The notes under the pieces: generated by a model
What the model was told of the DNA's origin: nothing
The model's database searches: none
What the model saw: the letters and a program-made list of their open reading frames with translations, nothing else
Assembly: GCA_946999785.1 (NCBI GenBank)
Contig: CAMQEO010000037.1
Location: 1-10,737 of the forward strand
Reading direction: 5' to 3'
Source of the DNA: an uncultured Atopobium sp.
GTDB lineage: Bacteria > Actinomycetota > Coriobacteriia > Coriobacteriales > Atopobiaceae
Length of the DNA stretch: 10,737 nucleotides
Made by a program: the position numbers and the translations under genes
Part shown: positions 1-4,493 of the stretch, in pieces
Layout of the letters: each line of letters starts with the position of its first letter
Position numbering within the stretch: the stretch's first letter is position 1

Positions 1-53
1 GTACGCACGGTGGTGTGAGAGGTCGGCGGTTAATCACCGCCTCCTACTCGATT
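1..53 (+). mobile_element. 3' end of a group II intron (domain V tail and domain VI)
   Basis: Group II introns are self-splicing, mobile ribozymes that usually encode a reverse transcriptase/maturase. Positions 1-11 (GTACGCACGGT) look like the 3' strand of domain V. Positions 17-49 fold as domain VI. GAG 17-19 pairs with CTC 47-49, AGG 20-22 pairs with CCT 43-45, and GGCGGT 25-30 pairs with ACCGCC 36-41, closed by a five-base loop. This leaves A46 bulged, as expected for the branch point, and puts it 7-8 nt from a 3' end at about 52-53 that finishes in an A-pyrimidine. Only the tail lies in the window. The body of the intron, and any maturase, should lie immediately upstream. The subclass cannot be assigned from this piece. 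Confidence 0.8.
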
Positions 54-137
54 GTCAACCTGTGAGTATGATGCTCCGAGCTAAAGCCCCATGAATGAGC
101 AAGAAAAGCGCGCGTTAAGCGCGATGAACGCCGCTCA

Positions 138-159
138 GTATTTTGTATATACAAAATAC
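138..159. repeat. 22-bp perfect palindrome
   Basis: The half-site GTATTTTGTAT is followed directly by its exact reverse complement, with no loop, so this is more likely a dimeric protein-binding site than a hairpin. No T-run follows, so it is not an intrinsic terminator. It lies about 60 bp upstream of the -35 element that drives the repeat RNA. It could be an operator of the intron-interrupted neighbour or of the toxin-antitoxin locus. No function is proven. Confidence 0.6.
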
Positions 160-217
160 GTCTCTTGCACCCGACATAATGACATTGTAGCATAATCTAT
201 GTTGGGGGCATTTGGGT

Positions 218-246
218 TTGACAGCATAAAATATCTGTGCTATGTT
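218..246 (+). promoter_or_regulatory. Promoter of the toxI-toxN locus
   Basis: A consensus -35 box TTGACA (218-223) is separated by exactly 17 bp from TATGTT (241-246). The latter is preceded by TGC (238-240), giving an extended -10. Transcription should begin near 252-254, right at the first 42-bp repeat. This matches type III toxin-antitoxin loci, where a strong constitutive promoter fires directly into the antitoxin repeats. Confidence 0.8.
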
Positions 247-254
247 TGATTTAC

Positions 255-386
255 TTAAAGAGGGTGTCTCGCTACCCATAAAGCAAAGGCGAAACGTTAA
301 AGAGGGTGTCTCGCTACCCATAAAGCAAAGGCGAAACGTTAAAGAGGGTGTCTCGCTACCCATAAAGCAAAGGCGAAACGTTAAAG
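255..386 (+). repeat. Three perfect 42-bp tandem repeats plus a 6-bp partial copy
   Basis: The copies lie at 255-296, 297-338 and 339-380 and are identical base for base. A fourth copy stops after TTAAAG at 381-386. The unit is a multiple of three, so the minus strand reads open through it in a 14-codon period, but no ribosome-binding site or family supports coding. Perfect identity across copies suggests recent homogenisation or strong selection on the RNA unit. Confidence 0.97.
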
Positions 387-391
387 CTTAG

Positions 392-421
392 CAGAGAAGA
401 AACTTTCTTCTCTGTTTTTTT
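392..421 (+). terminator. Intrinsic terminator between toxI repeats and toxN
   Basis: CAGAGAAGAA (392-401) pairs with TTCTTCTCTG (405-414), giving an 8-10 bp stem with a tiny loop, followed by seven T residues (415-421). It ends only 16 nt before the toxin start codon. In ToxIN-type loci such a terminator sets the ratio of antitoxin RNA to toxin mRNA, because only occasional read-through reaches the toxin gene. Confidence 0.93.
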
Positions 422-436
422 ATAGGAGTCGATATT

Positions 437-1111
437 ATGCCTATGCTAAATAATTTTGGACTATACACTGTTAATCCTGACTATTTAGAATTCCTTTATA
501 AGGTAGATTCCGAAGTATATTACGCACCATCATATAGAAAGGCTACAAAGCCTTTTATAGGTATTATTGTGCTAATTGATAACATAGATTACTTTATTCC
601 GCTTACCTCTGCAAAGCGTAAGCATCTTAAATGGAAGAACGTTTCTGATCAACATTTTATTATCTATGAAGTAGTGGATAATGGGGAAATGAAAAGAGGT
701 GATTTATATAAACCATATTCTGAAAATCAATCTATTCATTTATTAGCATTACTAGATTTTAAGAAAATGATACCTGTTCCTAGCACATGCTATAAGCCTA
801 TAGATTTTCATGGTATAAACGATTACAAGTATGTCAATCTTCTAAAAAAGGAGTATCAATTTTGCCTAACGATTAAGCCAAAACTTTTACAAAAAGTTGT
901 GTCCCTATATCAAACCCAAAAACAAACTGGCTGTGTACGTAAAGCAAATTGTAATTTTGAAAAACTTGAAGCAGCATTGCGCTATTGGAAAGCTCATCAA
1001 TTAGCATCAGTTCCAGAGTCATTTATAGAGGAGCTTAAAGCAGCTACACAAGCTGCCAACAAACAACGAAAGAACAATGATACATCTATGCAGCATGGTA
1101 TTAAAGAATAG
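437..1111 (+). CDS. toxN: ToxN/AbiQ family type III toxin, endoribonuclease
   Basis: Predicted sequence-specific endoribonuclease that cleaves A-rich sites in cellular mRNA and in its own repeat RNA. Family members act as bacteriostatic toxins and as abortive-infection anti-phage proteins. The N-terminal part fits the family: a short strand and YL-rich helix (residues 8-25), the hydrophobic strand PFIGIIVLI (39-47), and the motif PLTSAK (55-60). T57, S58 and K60 match the Thr/Ser/Lys active-site group of ToxN/AbiQ. A MIPV strand (111-114) and the C-terminal pattern CNFEKLE (172-178) also fit. It has 224 residues, longer than the roughly 150-185 usual in the family. The extra length lies in a loop at about 78-104 and a Lys/Gln-rich tail after residue 188. 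The start is set by AGGAG (424-428) eight bases before the ATG. The gene is visibly AT-rich (about 30% GC in a sampled 60-base line against about 45% in the chromosomal genes), consistent with horizontal acquisition. It is not known which subfamily (ToxN, CptN or TenpN) it fits best. Confidence 0.87.
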   Translation: MPMLNNFGLYTVNPDYLEFLYKVDSEVYYAPSYRKATKPFIGIIVLIDNIDYFIPLTSAKRKHLKWKNVSDQHFIIYEVVDNGEMKRGDLYKPYSENQSIHLLALLDFKKMIPVPSTCYKPIDFHGINDYKYVNLLKKEYQFCLTIKPKLLQKVVSLYQTQKQTGCVRKANCNFEKLEAALRYWKAHQLASVPESFIEELKAATQAANKQRKNNDTSMQHGIKE

Positions 1112-1345
1112 GGGAAAATGTAATAATCCCCTGGAGAAAATACGGACGGTTTTTTGAGCTACGGGACAGAAATGGGACAGATGCTGATTTGTAAACATAA
1201 ATACCATCGTTTACCTGCTATTCCATATGTATAAATTTATAAATCGGGGGTTCGAGTTTCAGGTTCCAAGAGCAAGGTTTCATTGTATCCAACACGTGAT
1301 GAAATTAGTGCCAATCGCGCACAGTGAATAGTGCATGTATGATTT
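1112..1345. other. Intergenic stretch after toxN with possible integrated-element edge
   Basis: There is no convincing complete gene here. A short hairpin (GGGGA 1111-1115 with TCCCC 1127-1131) follows the toxN stop but lacks a T-run. An open frame at 1105-1194 ends in FFELRDRNGTDADL, which resembles the tail of some phage-type tyrosine integrases. The repeat GGGACAGA occurs at 1163-1170 and 1174-1181. GGGGGTTCGAGT (1246-1257) looks like a tRNA T-arm, but the following bases do not complete the stem or acceptor. Together these could be the worn end of an integrated element, a reading that is an inference with weak support. Confidence 0.35.
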
Positions 1346-1383
1346 AACGGTTGCTCTTATCGCATAGAGGAGCAACCGTTTTG
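1346..1383 (+). terminator. Strong intrinsic terminator (possibly bidirectional)
   Basis: AACGGTTGCTC (1346-1356) pairs perfectly with GAGCAACCGTT (1370-1380), forming an 11-bp stem with a 13-nt loop, followed by TTTTG (1379-1383). A short A-run lies on the opposite side. It insulates the CorC-family gene from transcription out of the toxin locus. Alternatively it may be the original terminator of a tRNA or other gene now lost upstream. Confidence 0.85.
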
Positions 1384-1393
1384 TCATGTTTCA

Positions 1394-1402
1394 TGGTATG
1401 AT
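1394..1402 (+). promoter_or_regulatory. Candidate extended -10 promoter for the CorC-family gene
   Basis: TGGTATGAT is an extended -10 (TGn followed by TATGAT, five of six to consensus) just downstream of the terminator. No good -35 box lies 16-18 bp upstream, which is tolerated in extended -10 promoters. Transcription would start near 1409 and leave a leader of about 120 nt before the chosen start codon. Confidence 0.5.
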
Positions 1403-1454
1403 GTACAAAGATGTACCGAAAACACTTTGTGATTTTGGGTATGATTAGTCATGC

Positions 1455-1473
1455 ACAGCTGATTATCAGCTGT
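1455..1473. repeat. 19-bp inverted repeat in the leader of the CorC-family gene
   Basis: ACAGCTGAT (1455-1463) and ATCAGCTGT (1465-1473) are exact reverse complements around a single T. The element lies between the candidate promoter and the chosen start at 1528. It could be an operator for a dimeric regulator. If translation really starts at 1411, it would instead be coding sequence for a hydrophobic stretch. Confidence 0.55.
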
Positions 1474-1527
1474 TTGTGGCTCTGCTTTTGCACTGCCTTT
1501 CCAAGTCTAAGAGGTGCGCTTGCTCGT

Positions 1528-2859
1528 ATGGATACGATCCTGCCTATTGTTGTTACGGTTCTTTTAACCATTGCAAATGGTTACTTTTCTATGGCCGAGA
1601 TGGCGCTTTCTACTGCTAAACGCATACTTATTGAGCATGAAGCACAAGAGGGTGACAAGCGTGCAGCGCGTGTGCTTTTAATCACACAAAATGACGCTGA
1701 TTTTTTAGCAGCTATTCAAGTGGGAATTACCTTGCTTGGATTTTTAAGTTCTGCGTTGGCGGCAACGAGTTTGTCTGAGCCTCTTGCAACTTTGTTCATC
1801 GATCACAAAATGCCCCCACACCTGTCGCACATGCTAGCCACGGCACTTATTACGGTTATTGTTTCGTATTTTTCTATCGTTATAGGCGAGCTGGTTCCCA
1901 AGCGCATTGCCCTGTCGCGCCCCGAAGAGATCGCAAAGCGCGTGTCGTCCTCAATAGCTGCATTTTTAACTATCAGTAAACCTCTTGTTCTGCTTACATC
2001 CTTAAGCGCGCAGGCAGTTTGTGCCGCTTTTGGCATACACAAAAGTGAAAACAGGCAAGACGCTTCAGAAGACGAAATTCGCTATTTAGTTAAAGATTCT
2101 GGCGAGCTGTCCGAAGAAGAAAAGTCAATGATTCATGATATTTTTGATCTTGCAGACACAGTAGCTCGCGAAGTGATGATTCCTCGTGTTGATTTAACGG
2201 TTTTAGAGGATAGCTCAACGCTTGGCGAGGTTTTGGATGTTATGCAAAAAACAGGATATTCGCGTATTCCCATTTATCACGAAAATATTGACAGCATTGT
2301 AGGCATTGCGCACATCAAAGACCTGATAGGTCCATGTGTTGACGAACGTTGCATAGGAAATCCTGTGGTTAGTTATCTGCGCAAAGCCGAATTTGTTCCC
2401 GACACCAAAGACATTATTCCGCTTCTTTCGGAAATGCGCCAAAACCACGAACAAATGGTAATCGTGGTAGATGAATATGGTGGTACCGCAGGCGTTATTA
2501 CCATTGAGGACATTGTCGAAGAGATTGTGGGCGAAATTGAAGACGAGTTTGACCCCGACAATAAGTATTTAACCAAAATCAACGATCATGAATGGATCGT
2601 AGACGGAAGATTTTCGGTTGATGATGCGCGCGAGCTAGGCTGGCCTCTACAAGACGGCGAGGGTTTTGAAACAGTTGCAGGTTTTATCCTCGACATTGCC
2701 GACGGCCTGCCCGAACAAGGTTCGGTATTTCATGTTGAGGGCTATACGTTTCGTGTACAATCGGTTCGTCGCAAGCGTATTTGTCGTCTGCACGTGATGG
2801 CTCCTCAAGAACCAGCGCCTGCGCCTGAGTTGTCAACAGATACTGACGCGTCTAAGTAA
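1528..2859 (+). CDS. Hemolysin/CorC (HlyC, CNNM) family membrane protein with CBS domains
   Basis: Integral inner-membrane protein of the CNNM/CorC family, related to proteins implicated in Mg2+/Co2+ efflux and resistance. It has 443 residues. The DUF21/CNNM membrane domain spans about 1-165, with hydrophobic segments near 5-24, 60-81 and 101-122 and the conserved GELVPKRIAL (120-129). A pair of CBS domains follows at about 215-270 and 283-335. The conserved linkers MIPRVD and VVDEYGGTAGVIT are present, followed by an acidic EEIVGEIEDEFD. The CorC/HlyC transporter-associated domain runs from about 353 to 424. A low-complexity Pro/Ala tail ends the protein. The CBS pair probably senses adenine nucleotide. 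A longer frame opens at ATG 1411 and would add 39 residues rich in Cys and hydrophobics. I prefer 1528 because family members begin just before the first membrane segment and AGAGGTG lies upstream, although the 12-base spacing is long. The substrate is not shown by the sequence. Confidence 0.9.
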   Translation: MDTILPIVVTVLLTIANGYFSMAEMALSTAKRILIEHEAQEGDKRAARVLLITQNDADFLAAIQVGITLLGFLSSALAATSLSEPLATLFIDHKMPPHLSHMLATALITVIVSYFSIVIGELVPKRIALSRPEEIAKRVSSSIAAFLTISKPLVLLTSLSAQAVCAAFGIHKSENRQDASEDEIRYLVKDSGELSEEEKSMIHDIFDLADTVAREVMIPRVDLTVLEDSSTLGEVLDVMQKTGYSRIPIYHENIDSIVGIAHIKDLIGPCVDERCIGNPVVSYLRKAEFVPDTKDIIPLLSEMRQNHEQMVIVVDEYGGTAGVITIEDIVEEIVGEIEDEFDPDNKYLTKINDHEWIVDGRFSVDDARELGWPLQDGEGFETVAGFILDIADGLPEQGSVFHVEGYTFRVQSVRRKRICRLHVMAPQEPAPAPELSTDTDASK

Positions 2860-3013
2860 TTTGTTTTGTTGAAACCTCTTTTGCGCTCTCACGCAGAACT
2901 TATAAAATTCAACCCCATTTTTAACCGTGTGTGTTATGCTTATATGCAATTATGCATTGGTTTGCGCGTGTCTTGTTTGTGCATAGGTGCTGTGTTTTGG
3001 TGAAAGGACTACC

Positions 3014-4081
3014 ATGAAAAGCTCTTATCAGTCATCTGTTATTTCTCTTAAGAAAGTAGCCATAGACGCAAAAAAGTTTGTAGCTACCATTGAGCTTAGC
3101 CCCAAAGCGCCTCTTATGACGTGCGATGATCTTGAAGCAACGACGCGCATTTACAATCTGTTCCCAGCTATTATTAACCATGTTTGCATGGGCGATGCGT
3201 CTGACACATTCAAAGATGTTATGGGAAATACCGAGGTCGCGCACCTGCTTGAGCATGTGTGCGTTGAGCTTTTGGCGCAAACCAATCTTGCAGGCGATAT
3301 CAGCGCAGGTAAAACCTTTATTGCTCAGGAGAATACGCGCACATACACGCTTGAATTTATATGTAATGATGATGTTTTGGTAACCGCGGCTTTTTCGAGT
3401 GCAATTTGGATTATGAATTGGGCTTTTGGTGGTGCACGTGGTACTAAACCAAATGTTGAGGCCATCGTTTCGGGCTTGTGCGAACTTATAAATTCTCTGC
3501 CTTCCGAACTTGAACTGCCACCTGAAGCGCGTACGTCTGTTGAGGACAGCGCTGCTGCTTGTGATAATGCAGAAGGTAAGAGCGACGCCGAGGCTTGTGA
3601 CAATGCTGAAGCAAGCGACGATGTAGCTTGTGATAATACCGAGATAAGCGCCGTTGCAGACCACAACGGTGATACCAAAGATAACCCAGATGTCGCGGAC
3701 GCTCAGTCTGAGAATGCTCACGACGTATCAGTGGTTGAAAACGCCGATGTTGAGGCAGAAAGTGCAGAGAGCGCAGACGCCGAACCAGCCGAAAAAACTC
3801 CTGCTGATACAGAATCTGTTGATACAGAATCTGTTGATACAGCATCGACTGTTACAGAGCATGTTGAGACAGCGCCGTCTGCTACAAATTCTGCTGCCGA
3901 AGCTTCTGATGAGTTACCTATAGAACCAAAACCAGCGCCTGTGCCACAAGAAACTTCTCGTGCTACAAGCGCAGAAGGCACGTCTGCAGATAAGAAAGCT
4001 TCTCGTCAAAATAAGACCAACTCAAAACGTGCGGACTTAGACGGTACTATGAAGCTACTCCGTTCTAGAAGAATACGTTAA
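3014..4081 (+). CDS. Stand-alone cyanophycin-synthetase N-domain-like protein with acidic repeat tail
   Basis: Residues about 15-165 resemble the N-terminal domain of cyanophycin synthetase (CphA). Shared features include a strand near VATIELSP, the LFPAIINHVC helix, the motif HLLEHVCVELL (77-87, compare HIVEHVALELQ in CphA as I remember it), a YTLEF strand (111-115) and an Ala-rich helix. The ATP-grasp and Mur-ligase parts of CphA are absent, so it cannot make cyanophycin. The HxxEH pattern (H77, E80, H81, with E85) resembles an inverted zinc-peptidase motif, and CphA N domains have been reported to hide a hydrolase activity, so a peptidase role is possible but unproven. Residues about 165-315 are an acidic, Ala/Asp/Glu-rich and probably disordered tail with ACDNAE and DTESV repeats. 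The last 30 residues are strongly basic. There is no signal peptide or membrane segment. The start at ATG 3014 follows AAAGGA (3003-3008); an in-frame GTG at 2987 is a weaker alternative. The gene stands alone between large gaps. Confidence 0.75.
   Translation: MKSSYQSSVISLKKVAIDAKKFVATIELSPKAPLMTCDDLEATTRIYNLFPAIINHVCMGDASDTFKDVMGNTEVAHLLEHVCVELLAQTNLAGDISAGKTFIAQENTRTYTLEFICNDDVLVTAAFSSAIWIMNWAFGGARGTKPNVEAIVSGLCELINSLPSELELPPEARTSVEDSAAACDNAEGKSDAEACDNAEASDDVACDNTEISAVADHNGDTKDNPDVADAQSENAHDVSVVENADVEAESAESADAEPAEKTPADTESVDTESVDTASTVTEHVETAPSATNSAAEASDELPIEPKPAPVPQETSRATSAEGTSADKKASRQNKTNSKRADLDGTMKLLRSRRIR
3557..3846 (+). repeat. In-frame minisatellite repeats in the acidic tail coding region
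   Basis: An 18-bp unit beginning GCTTGTGA occurs at 3557-3574, 3593-3610 and 3626-3643 and encodes ACDN(A/T)E. Further on, GATACAGAATCTGTT is repeated perfectly at 3806-3820 and 3821-3835, with a partial third copy from 3836. All units keep the reading frame, so copy number could change tail length without inactivating the gene. Confidence 0.85.
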
Positions 4082-4330
4082 ACAGTTACATAGCAACACG
4101 GCTTACATACACACAATTTTGTTCACCGTCTGCAGTGCGTATGCGTGGCGCAAAATGCATAACGTACTGGCGTGGCCCTTGTTTATGGTCTGTCAAGTTA
4201 GCGACCGCTCAAACCGCATAATGGGTTATGGGGCTCTTTGTATCCTGACTTTTTTATGCAAAAGTATAGTTTGGTGATAGACGCTAAAATTTTAGGGTAG
4301 GATATTCATATATGTAATTACACACATATT
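4082..4330. other. Long intergenic region, no supported gene
   Basis: Between the stop at 4081 and the ABC-operon promoter no gene can be supported. A minus-strand frame of about 36 codons (4086-4196) has only a TTG start and no ribosome-binding site. Small dyads are visible: CATAA/TTATG at 4217-4230 and the 12-bp palindrome CTAAAATTTTAG at 4285-4296. GGCTCTTTGT at 4232-4241 recalls ends of some ISL3-family insertion sequences, but no partner end is in the window. No clear terminator for the upstream gene was found. Confidence 0.5.
4311..4330. promoter_or_regulatory. Candidate operator abutting the ABC-operon -35 box
   Basis: ATATGT (4311-4316) and ACATAT (4325-4330) form an inverted repeat with an 8-bp spacer, and the self-complementary TGTAATTACA (4314-4323) lies inside it. 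The element touches the -35 box at 4331, a usual place for a repressor or activator of a drug-exporter operon. No regulator gene is in the window. Confidence 0.45.
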
Positions 4331-4358
4331 TTGGTGTGAGGGAAATACTTTTTATAAT
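4331..4358 (+). promoter_or_regulatory. Promoter of the ABC exporter operon
   Basis: A perfect -10 box TATAAT (4353-4358) lies 16 bp after TTGGTG (4331-4336), which matches the -35 consensus in its first three bases. Transcription would begin near 4365, giving an AT-rich leader of about 130 nt before the first start codon. Confidence 0.65.
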
Positions 4359-4493
4359 CATTTATTTGTGTTATGCGTATTGGAATGGCGTATGCGCGAG
4401 GTTGTGCATATTCGTTCAATCAATATGGTTAGATTTTTCTCAATAATTACAAACACATAACAAATATGTTTTGAAATAAAAAAGGGGAGGTTT

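Larger units (their letters stand above)
255..421 (+). ncRNA. toxI: ToxI-like repeat RNA antitoxin of a type III toxin-antitoxin system
   Basis: The transcript expected from the promoter at 218-246 consists of three perfect 42-nt repeats and ends at the terminator at 392-421. In type III systems the toxin cuts this precursor into single repeat units, and each unit folds into a pseudoknot that binds and inhibits the toxin. In copy 1, GGGU 262-265 can pair with ACCC 274-277, and UCGC 269-272 in the loop can pair with GCGA 289-292. An A-rich connector (278-288) spans between the two stems. That is an H-type pseudoknot, and copies 2 and 3 are identical. Each unit also has GAAA (291-294 in copy 1) and UUAAA, either of which could be the A-rich cleavage site typical of ToxN enzymes. 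The repeat order resembles the Pectobacterium ToxI repeat as I remember it, but is longer (42 against 36 nt). The RNA was identified by layout and folding, not by database match. Confidence 0.85.

Noticed and set aside
115..363. Minus-strand open frame running through the 42-bp repeats (14-residue repeated peptide MGSETPSLTFRLCF)
   Set aside because: The frame stays open only because the repeat unit is a multiple of three. There is no ribosome-binding site, and the plus-strand promoter, terminator and toxin gene explain the repeats better.
255..386. CRISPR array
   Set aside because: The 42-bp units abut directly with no variable spacers and no cas genes are nearby.
1019..1207. Minus-strand 62-codon frame over the toxN end
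   Set aside because: It overlaps a recognisable gene, has no ribosome-binding site and shows no family pattern.
1241..1273. tRNA gene or tRNA 3' end
   Set aside because: Only the GGGGGTTCGAGT T-arm-like core fits. The 3' side of the T stem and the acceptor with CCA do not fall in register, so it is kept only as a possible att remnant.
3032..3721. Minus-strand 229-codon frame inside the CphA N-domain-like gene
   Set aside because: The plus strand has a good start signal, family resemblance and in-frame repeats. The minus frame is a shadow of them.
4086..4196. Small minus-strand gene of about 36 codons
   Set aside because: It has only a TTG start, no ribosome-binding site, and no recognised family.
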